A DNA stretch of 64,000 nt, taken from NCBI RefSeq assembly GCF_002013375.1, contig NZ_MAEW01000009.1:1-64000 (forward strand). The letters run 5' to 3'. This stretch comes from Mycobacterium sp. D16Q13. GTDB taxonomy: Bacteria; Actinomycetota; Actinomycetes; Mycobacteriales; Mycobacteriaceae. Below are positions 27,648 to 38,741 of the stretch, piece after piece (the stretch's first letter is position 1; every line of letters starts with the position of its first letter). Under the pieces are notes generated by a model, which was given only the letters and a program-made list of their open reading frames with translations, was not told the DNA's origin and made no database searches. The position numbers were made by a program, and so were the translations under genes.

Positions 27648-28470
27648 CTTCTTCGACCTTTCCCTCACCGCCGACCTCCTCGGACGCGACTTCGTGCAGC
27701 AGGCGATCCTTGCGGCCGCGCTGCTGGGGCTGCTGGCCGGGCTCATCGGCCCGTTTGTGGTGATGCGCCAGATGTCCTTCGCGGTGCACGGTTCCAGTGA
27801 GCTATCGCTAACGGGTGCCGCCGCGGCGCTCTTGGCCGGCGCCAACGTCGGCACCGGCGCGTTACTCGGAAGCGTGGTCGCAGCCATACTTTTCGGCATC
27901 CTCGGACAACGCACCAAGGATCGCGACTCGGCGATCGGTGTCGTCATGGCCTTCGGGCTGGGGCTGGCGGTGCTGTTCATCCACATGTATCCGGGGCGCA
28001 CCGGCACCAATTTCGCGCTCCTCACCGGGCAGATCGTCGGCGTCGGGTACAGCGGGCTACTGATGCTCGTCGTGGTGAGCATCGTGGTAGGCGCGGTACT
28101 GGCGGTCACCTATCGGCCGATGCTGTTCGCCACGGTCGACCCCGACGTGGCCGAGGCGCGCGGAGTCCCCGTGCGTGCCTTGGGGATTGTGTTCGCTGCC
28201 CTCGTCGGCCTCACCGCGGCGCAGGGTGTGCAAATCGTCGGCGCGCTGCTGGTGATGTCACTGCTCATCACACCCGCGGCGGCCGCCGCTCGCATCACCT
28301 CATCCCCGGCGCGCGCCATCGGCTTGTCGATTGTCTTCGCTGAGATCGCTGCCATCGGTGGAATCGTGCTGTCCTTGGCGCCGGGCGTACCGATCTCGGT
28401 CTTTGTCACCATGATCGCCGTATCCATCTATCTGCTCTGCCGTGTCATCGGGCGGTATCGGCACGCCTGA
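27640..28470 (+). CDS. znuB: Zinc ABC transporter permease (ABC-3 family)
   Basis: Integral membrane subunit, 276 aa from ATG 27640, with about eight hydrophobic segments. The ABC-3 conserved part VDPDVAEARGVPVRALGIVFAALVGLTAAQGVQIVG and LLVMSLLITPAAAA is present. A GTG at 27625 would add five residues. Last gene of the Zur-controlled znuACB-like operon. Confidence 0.92.
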   Translation: MNNFFDLSLTADLLGRDFVQQAILAAALLGLLAGLIGPFVVMRQMSFAVHGSSELSLTGAAAALLAGANVGTGALLGSVVAAILFGILGQRTKDRDSAIGVVMAFGLGLAVLFIHMYPGRTGTNFALLTGQIVGVGYSGLLMLVVVSIVVGAVLAVTYRPMLFATVDPDVAEARGVPVRALGIVFAALVGLTAAQGVQIVGALLVMSLLITPAAAAARITSSPARAIGLSIVFAEIAAIGGIVLSLAPGVPISVFVTMIAVSIYLLCRVIGRYRHA

Positions 28471-28488
28471 GCGAGCTAGGCTCGCACG

Positions 28489-29205
28489 ATGGACCGCATC
28501 GACCTGAATGCTGACCTCGGTGAAGGTTTCGGGGCCTGGCGCCTCGGCGATGACGAGGCGATGCTGGACGTGGTCACCAGCGCCAACCTCGCCTGCGGTT
28601 TCCACGCGGGCGATCCTGCGACATTGCTTCGCACGTGTCGCGCCGCTGCGGCACGCGGGATCCGGATCGGCGCACAAGTGGGCTACCGCGACCTCGCCGG
28701 ATTTGGTCGCCGATTCATCGATATCGCTGCCGACGACCTGTATGCCGACGTGGTGTATCAGATCGGCGCACTGGACGCGTTGGCCCGAACCGCGGGATCG
28801 TCGGTGACCTATGTGAAACCGCATGGCGCGCTGTACAACGCGATCATCCACCACGAGGCGCAGGCGGACGCGGTAGCGCGTGCGGTGCGGGATGTCAGTG
28901 CCGATCTCCCCGTGTTGACGCTGCCGCATGGTGTATTCCGGGACCGCGCACGCGCATTGGGGCTGCGCGTAGTGACCGAGGCCTTCGCCGACCGCGCCTA
29001 CCGTGACGATGGCACTCTGGTGCCGCGCGGCGAGCCGGGTGCGGTGTTGCACGATCCCGCCGCGGTCGCCGTACGGATCCCCGCACTCAGCCACACAGCC
29101 GAATCGATATGTGTGCACGGCGATTCACCGGATGCGGTGACGATCGCGCGAGCTGTCCGCGCGGCGCTGACCGCCAACGGAATCGAGCTGGCCTCGTTCG
29201 TGTAG
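28489..29205 (+). CDS. pxpA: 5-oxoprolinase subunit A (LamB/YcsF family)
   Basis: Part of the prokaryotic ATP-dependent 5-oxoprolinase PxpABC, which opens 5-oxoproline to glutamate. The family hallmarks are clear: [12 protein letters not shown] at the start, [35 protein letters not shown] and [17 protein letters not shown]. 238 aa, slightly shorter than usual (~250). The partner subunits PxpB and PxpC are not adjacent or elsewhere in the window. Starts 18 bp after the permease stop, so it may be co-transcribed with the zinc genes. Confidence 0.92.
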   Translation: MDRIDLNADLGEGFGAWRLGDDEAMLDVVTSANLACGFHAGDPATLLRTCRAAAARGIRIGAQVGYRDLAGFGRRFIDIAADDLYADVVYQIGALDALARTAGSSVTYVKPHGALYNAIIHHEAQADAVARAVRDVSADLPVLTLPHGVFRDRARALGLRVVTEAFADRAYRDDGTLVPRGEPGAVLHDPAAVAVRIPALSHTAESICVHGDSPDAVTIARAVRAALTANGIELASFV

Positions 29206-29222
29206 GGCCGATGGCAATGCGC

Positions 29223-30221
29223 CTAGCGGTGATAGGCCGGTGGCAGCGGCAGACCCTTCTCGGCCACGACCCTCCGCAAGACCGTCGGGTAATCGCTGAT
29301 GATCCCGTCCGCGCCGGCGTCAATTTGCGCCTTCATGGTCTCGGCATCGTTGATGGTCCAGGGAATGACCTTGAGCCCCAAACTGTGCGCCTTCTCGACA
29401 AACTTCTTGTCGGCGACCAACGCGAAACCCGGGTCACCCGCCTTGCCTCCATAGGGCGCCGTGTATCCGGGCGACAGGATCGTGGCACCAATCTGCCTGG
29501 CCCCGTCAATCGGGTCCTTGACGACGGCGGGGTCCACCCCACCGAGCCAGGGTGAGCCTGGGTACCACGTGGTCTCATCCCAGAGTGCGACGAGCGGGAT
29601 GCCCGGTTCGGCTCGCTTGGTCATCGGGAGCGTGCGCCAATCGAAGCTCTGAATCTCCACTTTGCCGACTTTGCCCGCCGCGCGGATCGCGTCGAGGATG
29701 ACGTCGACGAACACCTGCGGCTCCACGGATTTCTGTGGTTCCGCGGCCTCCACCTTGGTCTCGACGTTGTACCGCACATCGGCGTGATAGGAATCTGCGA
29801 GGGCGAAAACCTCTGGCAACAAGGCGATCCTGTCGTTCTTGACCACCTCTGCCTGCGGAAAATCCTTGAGCAGCTTGCCGCAGTCCAGTGTGCGCAGCTG
29901 ATCGGAAGTCAGGTCTTTCACGAGCTTTCCCACGTAGGGGAACTGCGGGTCGCCGGGTATCACCGGGGCCGTATCGGAGCACTTCGCGGAATCGATCATC
30001 GGATCGTGCCAGACCATGGGTTTGCGGTCCTTGGATATGACGATGTCGAGCTCGAGGGTGCTCACCCCAAGTTCAAGGGCTTTCGCGAAGGCGCGCAACG
30101 ATTCTTCGGTGGTTTCTCCACGTCCACCCCGGTGCGCCTGCAGATCAAAGGACGCCCTGTCCTTTTCCCCGCAGGATGCCAACGCCAGGGTGACGGCGAG
30201 AATGGCGGCCAAGCGCTTCAT
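29223..30221 (-). CDS. Glycerophosphodiester phosphodiesterase lipoprotein
   Basis: Hydrolyses glycerophosphodiesters to glycerol-3-phosphate and an alcohol. The 332-aa protein starts with a lipoprotein signal (MKRLAAILAVTLALASC, lipidation Cys17), so acts outside the membrane. GDPD signature: LQAHRGGRGETTEESLRAF with His30-Arg31, LELDIVISKDRKPMVWHDP with the second His, and a C-terminal IPWTINDAETMKAQIDAGADGIISDYP. Convergent with pxpA. A C-terminal extension compared with GlpQ is not seen. Confidence 0.92.
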   Translation of the reverse strand: MKRLAAILAVTLALASCGEKDRASFDLQAHRGGRGETTEESLRAFAKALELGVSTLELDIVISKDRKPMVWHDPMIDSAKCSDTAPVIPGDPQFPYVGKLVKDLTSDQLRTLDCGKLLKDFPQAEVVKNDRIALLPEVFALADSYHADVRYNVETKVEAAEPQKSVEPQVFVDVILDAIRAAGKVGKVEIQSFDWRTLPMTKRAEPGIPLVALWDETTWYPGSPWLGGVDPAVVKDPIDGARQIGATILSPGYTAPYGGKAGDPGFALVADKKFVEKAHSLGLKVIPWTINDAETMKAQIDAGADGIISDYPTVLRRVVAEKGLPLPPAYHR

Positions 30222-30311
30222 GGCGATGAGGTTATGTCACTCTCGCCGAGAAGGCACTCGCGTACACCAAACAGCCATCTTGCGTACACGGTTGGCTTAT
30301 CGCGCCGGGAA

Positions 30312-31259
30312 TCAGCGACGCTGACGCGCGATCTCCGCGAGTACCACGCCCGCGGCCACCGAGGCGTTCAACGATTCGACGGGCCCCGCCATGGGGATCG
30401 ACACCACGGCATCGCAGGTCTTGCGGACCAGCTGAGACAGCCCCTTGCCCTCCGACCCGACGACAACAGCGATATCGCCAACACCGTCGAGATCGTCGAG
30501 CTCGGTATCGCCGCCAGCATCAAGCCCGACGATGGTGAGGCCCTTATCTTGCCAATCCTTCAGTGTCCGGGTGAGATTCGTCGCACGAGCGACCGGGAGG
30601 CGCGCTGCCGCACCCGCACTGGTACGCCAGGCGACGGCGGTCACCGACGCGCTGCGCCGCTGTGGAATGACCACGCCGTGCCCGCCGAAGGCAGCCACGG
30701 AGCGCACGATGGCACCCAGGTTGCGCGGGTCCGAGATGTTGTCAAGCGCCACCAACAACGCGGGCTGCGCCTCCGCGCGGGCACGAGCCAACAGGTCGTC
30801 GGGGTGCGCGTAGCGGTACGGCGGCACCTGCAGCGCGAGCCCCTGGTGCAATCCGTTGGTGCTCATGCGATCCAAGTCGGGTCGTGGCACCTCCAGGATC
30901 GCGATCCCGGCGTCGGCGGCCAGCGACACCGATTCGGTCAGCCGCTCGTCGTTATCGGCGCCGACGGCCACGTACAGCGCGGTTGCCGGCACACCAGTGC
31001 GCAGGCATTCGAGCACCGGATTACGGCCCAGCACCATCTCGGACTCGTCGCCCTGTTTGAGCCGACGCTGCTTGGCGTCGCTGACCTTCCGCTGGACAGC
31101 GGCGCGTTTGGCGGCCGGATGCTTCGTCCGTTGTTCGGCCGGCGGGGTGGCGCCCTTGCCCTCCAGTCCGCGCCGGCGCACACCGCCAGAACCGACGGTG
31201 GGCCCCTTCTTGGTACCGGGCTTACGTACTGCGCCACGGCGCTGAGAATTTCCTGCCAT
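30312..31259 (-). CDS. rlmB: 23S rRNA (guanosine-2'-O-)-methyltransferase RlmB-like
   Basis: SPOUT-class TrmH/RlmB methyltransferase, 315 aa, corresponding to Rv3579c. Residues 1-70 form a basic, low-complexity tail rich in Lys/Arg/Gly; the substrate-binding domain follows ([14 protein letters not shown]) and the knot domain carries [31 protein letters not shown] and [25 protein letters not shown] 31259 is two bases beyond the cysS stop, so translation is coupled. Confidence 0.92.
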   Translation of the reverse strand: MAGNSQRRGAVRKPGTKKGPTVGSGGVRRRGLEGKGATPPAEQRTKHPAAKRAAVQRKVSDAKQRRLKQGDESEMVLGRNPVLECLRTGVPATALYVAVGADNDERLTESVSLAADAGIAILEVPRPDLDRMSTNGLHQGLALQVPPYRYAHPDDLLARARAEAQPALLVALDNISDPRNLGAIVRSVAAFGGHGVVIPQRRSASVTAVAWRTSAGAAARLPVARATNLTRTLKDWQDKGLTIVGLDAGGDTELDDLDGVGDIAVVVGSEGKGLSQLVRKTCDAVVSIPMAGPVESLNASVAAGVVLAEIARQRR

Positions 31260-31261
31260 TG

Positions 31262-32671
31262 CTACTCTTCGTCGCTACTCGTAAGGGACCACTGCGGGCC
31301 GTCTGCGGTGTCGGTTATCTCCAGGCCCGCGCGCTTGAGCCGATCCCGGATCTCGTCTGCGAGCGCCCAATCCTTCTCTGCCCGAGCTTTTCCCCGCCGC
31401 TCCAGCTCTGCGGTGACCAGCACGTCGACGGCGTTCAATGCGGCGGAGGTCTCATCGCGCGTCTCCCAGCGCTCATCGAGCGGGTCGCAGCCAAGGATCG
31501 ACATCATGGCGCGGACACTTGCCGCCGACGATAGCGCGCCCTCGTGGTCGCCGGCATCCAACGCCCGGTTCCCGTCGGCGCGCGCGGAATGCACCTCGGC
31601 AAGCGCGATCGGCACCGACAGGTCGTCGTCCAGGGCTGCCGCGAAGGCAGGAGTCCAGGTACCCACTGGCACCTCGCCCACCCGGACCCGCACCCGATGC
31701 AGGAAATCTTCGATGCCGCAGTAGGCCTTTACCGCGTCAGCGAGTGCGGTCTCGGAGTACTCGAGCATGGAGCGGTAGTGCGCACTGCCCAGGTAGTAGC
31801 GCAACTCGACAGCCCGAACACGTTGCAGCACAGCGGGAATGGACAGCACATTGCCCAAGGACTTGCTCATTTTCTCGCCGCCCATGGTGACCCAGCCGTT
31901 GTGCAGCCAGTATCGGGCGAATCCGTCGCCAGCGGCGCGGCTCTGCGCGATCTCATTCTCGTGGTGCGGGAAGATCAAATCCATCCCGCCCGCGTGAATG
32001 TCGAACTCCGGCCCCAGATATGACTCGCACATCGCCACACACTCGGTATGCCAGCCCGGGCGGCCGGGGCCCCAGGGGGTCGGCCACGACGGTTCACCGG
32101 GCTTGGCGCCCTTCCACAGGGTGAAGTCGCGCGGATCGCGTTTTCCGGTCGCAACACCCTCGCCCTGGTGCACATCGTCAATCTTGTGCCCGGACAGTTG
32201 CCCGTACTCCGGGTAACTCAGCACATCGAAGTAGACGTCGCCACCGCTGGCGTAGGCATGCCCGGTATCAATGAGCCGCTCGATCAGCTCGATCATCTGG
32301 GTGATGTGCCCCGTCGCGCGCGGCGATACCGAGGGCGGCAGCACTCCGAGGGCGTCGTACGCCTCGTCGAAGGCGCGCTCATACGTTGCCGCCCACTCCC
32401 ACCACGGCCGCCCCGCATCGGCCGCCTTATTGAGGATCTTGTCGTCGATATCGGTGACATTGCGGACGAACAGGACGTCATAGGCGCGGGCGGCGAGCCA
32501 GCGGCGCAGCACATCGAAGGCGACACCGCTGCGCACATGCCCGATATGGGGCAGACCCTGCACCGTTGCGCCGCACAGGTAGATGGAGACGGACCCGGGA
32601 TGCAGAGGCACGAAGTCACGCACGGCACCCACGCGGGTGTCGTACAGCCGAAGCGGAGCGTGACCGGTCAC
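31262..32671 (-). CDS. cysS: Cysteinyl-tRNA synthetase
   Basis: Class I synthetase charging tRNA-Cys. GTG 32671 gives 469 aa, the M. tuberculosis length; the frame stays open to 32947 but that part overlaps ispF. Zinc Cys33 in [13 protein letters not shown] box at 42-45, KMSKS near residue 266 ([11 protein letters not shown]) and the zinc-site [14 protein letters not shown] are visible. Third gene in the leftward carD-ispD-ispF-cysS-rlmB series; 11 bp gap after ispF. Confidence 0.95.
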   Translation of the reverse strand: MTGHAPLRLYDTRVGAVRDFVPLHPGSVSIYLCGATVQGLPHIGHVRSGVAFDVLRRWLAARAYDVLFVRNVTDIDDKILNKAADAGRPWWEWAATYERAFDEAYDALGVLPPSVSPRATGHITQMIELIERLIDTGHAYASGGDVYFDVLSYPEYGQLSGHKIDDVHQGEGVATGKRDPRDFTLWKGAKPGEPSWPTPWGPGRPGWHTECVAMCESYLGPEFDIHAGGMDLIFPHHENEIAQSRAAGDGFARYWLHNGWVTMGGEKMSKSLGNVLSIPAVLQRVRAVELRYYLGSAHYRSMLEYSETALADAVKAYCGIEDFLHRVRVRVGEVPVGTWTPAFAAALDDDLSVPIALAEVHSARADGNRALDAGDHEGALSSAASVRAMMSILGCDPLDERWETRDETSAALNAVDVLVTAELERRGKARAEKDWALADEIRDRLKRAGLEITDTADGPQWSLTSSDEE

Positions 32672-32682
32672 GACCAGCGAGC

Positions 32683-33155
32683 TTACAGCGCTGTGACGAG
32701 CGCCGTTGCCACCGCGGCCAAGCCTTCGCCGCGTCCAGTCAGCCCCAACCCGTCGGTTGTGGTCGCGGACACCGAGACCGGTGCCCCCAGAAGGCCGGAC
32801 AGCAGCTCCTGGGCCTCCACCCGGCGCGGTCCGATCTTCGGCCGATTCCCAATCACCTGAACCGCGGCATTGCCGATCCGGAAACCGCTGTTGTGCAGCA
32901 GCTCCCGTACGTGAGTCAGCATCGTCGCGCCGCTGACTCCCGACCATTCGGGCTGACCGGTACCGAATACCGCGCCCACATCCCCGAGTCCTGCCGCTGA
33001 GAGCAGGGCGTCACACAGGGCGTGTGCGGCAACGTCACCGTCTGAATGTCCCTCACAACCGTCGGCATCCGCGAAGAGCAGCCCGAGTAGCCAGCATTGC
33101 TTGCCCTCCTCTATCGGGTGCACATCGGTGCCGATGCCTACCCGGGGCAATGCGG

Positions 33156-33159
<4 letters not shown>
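32683..33159 (-). CDS. ispF: 2-C-methyl-D-erythritol 2,4-cyclodiphosphate synthase
   Basis: Cyclises CDP-ME-2-phosphate in the MEP isoprenoid pathway. The 158-aa protein has the metal ligands in [11 protein letters not shown] (Asp12, His14) and [18 protein letters not shown], and the C-terminal [22 protein letters not shown] 33159 overlaps the ispD TGA (ATGA). Homologue of Rv3581c. Confidence 0.96.
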
Positions 33160-34681
<1,522 letters not shown>

Positions 34682-35386
34682 ATGCCTGTGTTTCGCACTC
34701 GGTCCCAGCGCAGCACCGCTCGCGTGATGACACTTCTCGGCGCCGCGGTTCTCGCGACCGCCCTCGCCGGCTGCGGTGCTGGGCAGATCTCGCAGACAGC
34801 AAACCAGTCATCGGCAATCAACGGCGGCAGTGCCAACCTCGGCAAGCTCGCATTGCGCAATGTCCACCTCGTCGGGAGCCCGGACCCGGTGAAGCAGCGT
34901 GCGGGACAGAAGGCCGAGCTGGTTCTGGTCATCACGAATGAATCCGCTGATGTCAACGACAAGCTCACCTCTGTTTCCTCTCCCGACGACATCGGCAAGG
35001 TGACACTGAGCGGCGACAGCGACATTCCGGCCACCGGCCGCCTGTTCGTCGGAGCCGCCGAAGGCCAGGAGCCCGCTGCCGAGGCCGCAGGCCCGGAGGC
35101 CAGCAGCGGTGAGCACGGCGCAGCCCCGTCCGCTGAGCCCGGAGCCACGACCACAGAGGTCAAGGCGCCGGAATCCAAGCCACTGGCCTCGTCTGATCCG
35201 ACCATCAAGCACGGCAAGGCGCAGCTGCAGCTGACGAAGGACCTGGCCGACGGCCTCACCTACCGATTCACCTTCACGTTCGAGAAGGCCGGAGAGGTCA
35301 CCGTCGCGGTGCCCATCGATGCCGGACCCAGTGCACCTCGCCAGCACACCGCCAATGAGGGCGGACATGAGGGCGGCGGACACTAA
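34682..35386 (+). CDS. lpqE: Lipoprotein LpqE
   Basis: A 234-aa exported lipoprotein, signal peptide with lipobox LAGC at about residue 31. Two beta-rich stretches (LALRNVHLVGSPDP, KAELVLVITNES; LADGLTYRFTFTFEKAGEVTVAVPI) resemble the PCu(A)C-like/DUF461 fold. Between them is a 60-residue Ala/Glu/Pro-rich linker. The C-terminus ends in HTANEGGHEGGGH, a potential metal-binding His tail. ATG 34682 with AGGGAG before it. Same place as Rv3584; function not established. Confidence 0.88.
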   Translation: MPVFRTRSQRSTARVMTLLGAAVLATALAGCGAGQISQTANQSSAINGGSANLGKLALRNVHLVGSPDPVKQRAGQKAELVLVITNESADVNDKLTSVSSPDDIGKVTLSGDSDIPATGRLFVGAAEGQEPAAEAAGPEASSGEHGAAPSAEPGATTTEVKAPESKPLASSDPTIKHGKAQLQLTKDLADGLTYRFTFTFEKAGEVTVAVPIDAGPSAPRQHTANEGGHEGGGH

Positions 35387-35398
35387 CACAGTCGCCTA

Positions 35399-35445
35399 GC
35401 GAGGGCCCGGAACGGCGATCGGCCGTCTCGGGCCCTCGCTTTTTT
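35399..35445 (+). terminator. Rho-independent terminator of lpqE
   Basis: Perfect 11-bp inverted repeat (35399-35409 gcgagggcccg; 35429-35439 cgggccctcgc) with a 19-base loop region followed by six T at 35440-35445. It begins 13 bases after the lpqE stop. This is a textbook intrinsic terminator, which is not common in mycobacteria. Confidence 0.9.
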
Positions 35446-35462
35446 CGTGCTAGCTTGCGCCC

Positions 35463-35918
35463 ATGAAACGGCTCGTCACCTGCACGGCGGTAGTGGCCAT
35501 GATGGGCTCGGTACTGACCGCGCCTGCCGCGCACGCGGCACCCAAAACGGTCACCTACAGGGTGTGGGCGGAGTACGGCCCGCTCGTCGCGGCAACCATC
35601 GGCTACAACGAGGCAGACGGGTCCCGGCACGGCGCGATGAATCCGCAGTTGCCGTGGGGGAAGGACGTCACGTGGACCGACGACACCAAGCACCCCCTCA
35701 TCAATGTCACTGGATACAACACCGGCGATGGCCCCCGGATCTTCTGTCAGATCCTCATCGACGGCCAGGTGGTCGACGAAGACGACAGAGTGGAGCTAGC
35801 CACCTGCAGCTACGCCACCGACGGCCTACCCCGCGAGCACTGCATGCGCGGCAATTCCGGCTCCATTGTCGGCATCTTGACCAAGGTGGATGGCGACCCA
35901 TGCAGTCGCGCTCAGTAA
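35463..35918 (+). CDS. Secreted MmpS-like domain protein (151 aa)
   Basis: Exported soluble protein. Signal peptide MKRLVTCTAVVAMMGSVLTAPAAHA-A (about 25 residues), then a domain with KTVTYRVWAEYG, AATIGYNEADG, NPQLPWGKDV and FCQILIDGQVVDED. This YxVxG / I-Y-D / LPWS / CxIxVDG pattern is that of the MmpS extracellular domain, but the usual N-terminal membrane anchor is replaced by a cleavable signal. Extra Cys residues in the C-terminal part (TCSYATDG, REHCMRG, DPCSRAQ). Tandem paralogue follows at 36001. Confidence 0.72.
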   Translation: MKRLVTCTAVVAMMGSVLTAPAAHAAPKTVTYRVWAEYGPLVAATIGYNEADGSRHGAMNPQLPWGKDVTWTDDTKHPLINVTGYNTGDGPRIFCQILIDGQVVDEDDRVELATCSYATDGLPREHCMRGNSGSIVGILTKVDGDPCSRAQ

Positions 35919-36000
35919 CGCCGGCGGTGTGACGATTCGGCCCATCGGGCCGTCTTCGCCGTGATAGCTTCCGGCCCAAAGCCAGAACCGGGAGGACACC

Positions 36001-36366
36001 GTGAAGCGAACGTGGGCAGCGGCAACTGCAGCGACTGCGGTTATTGGTCTGGTTCTTCCGGGGACGGCGCAGGCCGCACCCCCCAAGGTGACCTATCTGG
36101 TGTGGGCTGCCGGCAAGACACCGGAGGCCGGCACCATCAGCTACGGCGACTACTCCGGACTGCCGCAGGCCGTCAACGGCGTCAAGTTGCCATGGTCGGT
36201 CACCGTGGCCTGGCCGTACAAGGACACCGTCAAGCAGGTGACGGCCATCTGGGGCACGGGCCACATCCATTGCCGGATTCTGGTGGACGGGCAGACCGTC
36301 CTGTCCAATGACGGCGAGAAGACCGTGAACTGTCAGGACCGCATCGTCCCGCTGCCCCCTGACTAG
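36001..36366 (+). CDS. Secreted MmpS-like domain protein (121 aa)
   Basis: Paralogue of the preceding protein: signal peptide MKRTWAAATAATAVIGLVLPGTAQA-A, then KVTYLVWAAG, GTISYGDYSG, VNGVKLPWSVTVAWPY and CRILVDGQTV. The GVxLPWS motif is a strong MmpS-domain mark. The start is GTG 36001. No MmpL gene is near. The stop overlaps the stop of the convergent desaturase by two bases. Confidence 0.75.
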   Translation: MKRTWAAATAATAVIGLVLPGTAQAAPPKVTYLVWAAGKTPEAGTISYGDYSGLPQAVNGVKLPWSVTVAWPYKDTVKQVTAIWGTGHIHCRILVDGQTVLSNDGEKTVNCQDRIVPLPPD

Positions 36367-37580
36367 CGCGCCTGGAATCGGCGCCTCACCATCCGCACTG
36401 GGAACGCGATGATGTCTGCAACCGTTGCAATCGGCGACTTCTGGAAGAAGTTGTCCGGGAACGAAAGCTTGAACACCTTCTTGTAGACGCTTCCCAGCTG
36501 CTTCGCCATCGAAGCCTCGTGGTAGGCGATGCCGTACTTCTCGCACATCGCGCGGACCTCCACTGCAATCTCCGCATAGCGGTACGCGGGGAGGTCGGGG
36601 AACAGATGGTGCTCGATCTGATAGCTCAGGTTGCCCGACAGGATGTCGATGCCCTTCCAACCGGTGAAGTTGGCCGAGCCGAGGATCTGGCGGTAGTACC
36701 AAGCAGCATGGCTCTCGTCCTCGGTCTCTTCGATCGAGAACGTCTGAACCTCTTCAGGGAAGTGACCGCACCAGATCACCGACGATGCCCACAGGTTGCG
36801 GACCAGGTTGGCCGCCATGTTTCCGAGGAAGGTAAACGGCGCGCCCGGACCCGAGAGCAGCGGGAAGATGACGTAGTCCTTGAGCGCCTGCTTGCCGGCC
36901 TTCGCGCGGAACCTGGCAAGCCCGTCCTTCATGTCGGACCACGACTTCTCACCCTTGAAGAACTTCTCCGACTCGAGCTCCTGAAGCGCGGTCCCCCACT
37001 GGAAGAAGATCTGCAGGGTGGCGCAGAAGACGGGGTTGAGTAGCCAGATCGGGTGCCACGGCTGCTCCTCGGTCATGCGCATGACGCCGTAACCCTCGGC
37101 GTCGTGGTCTTTGCCGACGATGTTGGTGAAGGTGTGGTGCACGTAGTTGTGCGTGTACAGCCAGCTGTCGGCGTGGATGGTGTTGTCCCAGTCGAAGTTC
37201 TTCGACGTAAGAGCCGGGTCCTGCATCCAGTCGTACTGGCCATGCATGACGTTGTGCCCGATCTCCATGTTGTCGATGATCTTCGACAACGACAGCGCAG
37301 CAACGCCGGCCAGCCAGGCCGGGGGGAACCAGCCAGCCCACAACAGCGCGCGGCCGGCGACTTCGAGCTTCTTCTGCTTGCTCACGATGTCGCGGATGTA
37401 GTTGGCATCCTTTTCACCGAGGTCGGCGACGATGCGGGCACGCAGGGCGTCCATTTCCTTGCCGAACTCTTCGATCTGCTCGGAAGGCAGTTTCTTGAGG
37501 TCATTCGGCCTCGCCGGGGGTGCGTACGTGGTCGGCTTCTTCTGGTTCTTCTGCTTGCTGGCAGGTGCGAAAGTAGTCAT
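36363..37580 (-). CDS. Membrane fatty acyl-CoA desaturase (DesA3-like)
   Basis: Di-iron desaturase that introduces a double bond into acyl chains. The 405-aa protein has three His boxes in order: GHNVMHGQYDW, HNYVHHTFTN and QIEHHLFPDLP, plus hydrophobic helices before and between them. It resembles mycobacterial linoleoyl-CoA/stearoyl-CoA desaturases of the Rv3229c (desA3) type. ATG 37580; its reductase partner lies 45 bp upstream on the same strand, as Rv3230c does with desA3 in M. tuberculosis, although that locus is elsewhere on the chromosome. Confidence 0.9.
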   Translation of the reverse strand: MTTFAPASKQKNQKKPTTYAPPARPNDLKKLPSEQIEEFGKEMDALRARIVADLGEKDANYIRDIVSKQKKLEVAGRALLWAGWFPPAWLAGVAALSLSKIIDNMEIGHNVMHGQYDWMQDPALTSKNFDWDNTIHADSWLYTHNYVHHTFTNIVGKDHDAEGYGVMRMTEEQPWHPIWLLNPVFCATLQIFFQWGTALQELESEKFFKGEKSWSDMKDGLARFRAKAGKQALKDYVIFPLLSGPGAPFTFLGNMAANLVRNLWASSVIWCGHFPEEVQTFSIEETEDESHAAWYYRQILGSANFTGWKGIDILSGNLSYQIEHHLFPDLPAYRYAEIAVEVRAMCEKYGIAYHEASMAKQLGSVYKKVFKLSFPDNFFQKSPIATVADIIAFPVRMVRRRFQAR

Positions 37581-37625
37581 TTCGGGTCTCCTTCAGGGCG
37601 TTGATAGAGGCTGACTCGGCGTTGA

Positions 37626-38741
37626 TCAGAGGGCGATGACGACATCGCCAACGGGTTTGTTGATGCAGAGCTTGACGTTGGTGTCAGGGTCGCTGCAGAG
37701 GTCGCCGTTGAGAACGTTCTGCGTCGTTCCGCTGTCCTTCTTGCGAACACACGTGAAGCAGATGCCGATGCGGCAGCCGTACTCCGGAGTCAGGCCTGCG
37801 GCCTCAGCTTGCTCGAGGATCGTCTGGCCGTTGTTGGCGATAGCCAGGTTCGACTCGGAGAAGGTGAGGTCACCTTCGGCATCGTCGGTGCCGACGGTCC
37901 GAATCGGAGCGGCGAACTGCTCGAGGTGGAGCTTGTGCGCGAGACCCTCGGCATCGAAGATCTCACGGACCGCGTTCATGAGCGGCATCGGCCCGCACAG
38001 GTATGTTTCGGCTTCTGCGTAGTGGCGGTCAGCGGCGAGCAGGTGCTCCTTGCAGAAGTAGCCCTCAAGGTCTCCGTCCGATGCTTCGGTATACGCACGG
38101 ACGATCCTGACGCCTTCGTACTTGGCCTTGATCTCATCGATTTCAGCCTGGTAGATCACGTCGTCCTTGGTGAACGCGTAGTGCAGGAAGGTGATCTTCC
38201 CGATGTACGCCTTATCGGTGAGTGTGCGCAGCATCGACATCACCGGCGTGATTCCCGAACCACCGCTGATGAGCAGGATGCTTCGCGGATGCGGCAGCGG
38301 CAGGCAGAACTCGCCTTGCGCAGCCGAGATCTGTACGACCAAGCCGGGCTTGGCGTTGGCCAGCAGCCAGGGCGAAACAAGGCCGTTCGGGTCTACTTTG
38401 ACGGTGAGCTCGATCTGGCCGTCGCGGCGGAACTGCGAGTTCGCCGGCGAGTAGCAACGAGTGCGGCGGACGCCGTCGATCTCAACCGAGAGCTTGACGA
38501 ACTGTCCGGCCCGGAAGCCCTTCCAATTGGCATTGGGACGCAACGTCAGGGTGACGCTGTCCTTGGTCTTCCGGACGACGTCGGTTACCTCGGCGCGGGT
38601 CTCAGTCGTGGACCACAGCGGGTCGACCATTTCGAAGTAGCGGTCCACACCGTGCGGAGTTGCAGCCGCCTTGACGAACGAAGAGGTCAGCACCCGACGT
38701 GCAAGCCGAGAAGAAGTCCAAGCCTGAAGTTTGAGAGACAT
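37626..38741 (-). CDS. Ferredoxin-NADP reductase-type oxidoreductase, desaturase electron donor (Rv3230c-like)
   Basis: A 371-aa flavin/iron-sulfur protein: FAD-binding RCYSPANSQ, NAD-binding LISGGSGITPVMSMLRTL and CGPMPLMNAV, then a C-terminal 2Fe-2S domain with cysteines in EYGCRIGICFTC and DLCSDPD. By analogy with Rv3230c it delivers electrons from NADPH to the adjacent desaturase. I start at ATG 38741 (MSLKLQAWTS), six bases after GGAG; a more upstream ATG at 38753 is possible. Confidence 0.9.
   Translation of the reverse strand: MSLKLQAWTSSRLARRVLTSSFVKAAATPHGVDRYFEMVDPLWSTTETRAEVTDVVRKTKDSVTLTLRPNANWKGFRAGQFVKLSVEIDGVRRTRCYSPANSQFRRDGQIELTVKVDPNGLVSPWLLANAKPGLVVQISAAQGEFCLPLPHPRSILLISGGSGITPVMSMLRTLTDKAYIGKITFLHYAFTKDDVIYQAEIDEIKAKYEGVRIVRAYTEASDGDLEGYFCKEHLLAADRHYAEAETYLCGPMPLMNAVREIFDAEGLAHKLHLEQFAAPIRTVGTDDAEGDLTFSESNLAIANNGQTILEQAEAAGLTPEYGCRIGICFTCVRKKDSGTTQNVLNGDLCSDPDTNVKLCINKPVGDVVIAL

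Noticed and set aside
29784..31724. 646-aa open frame on the forward strand
   Set aside because: It lies opposite the phosphodiesterase, rlmB and cysS genes, has no recognisable domains, and is of the long-shadow type expected in GC-rich DNA.
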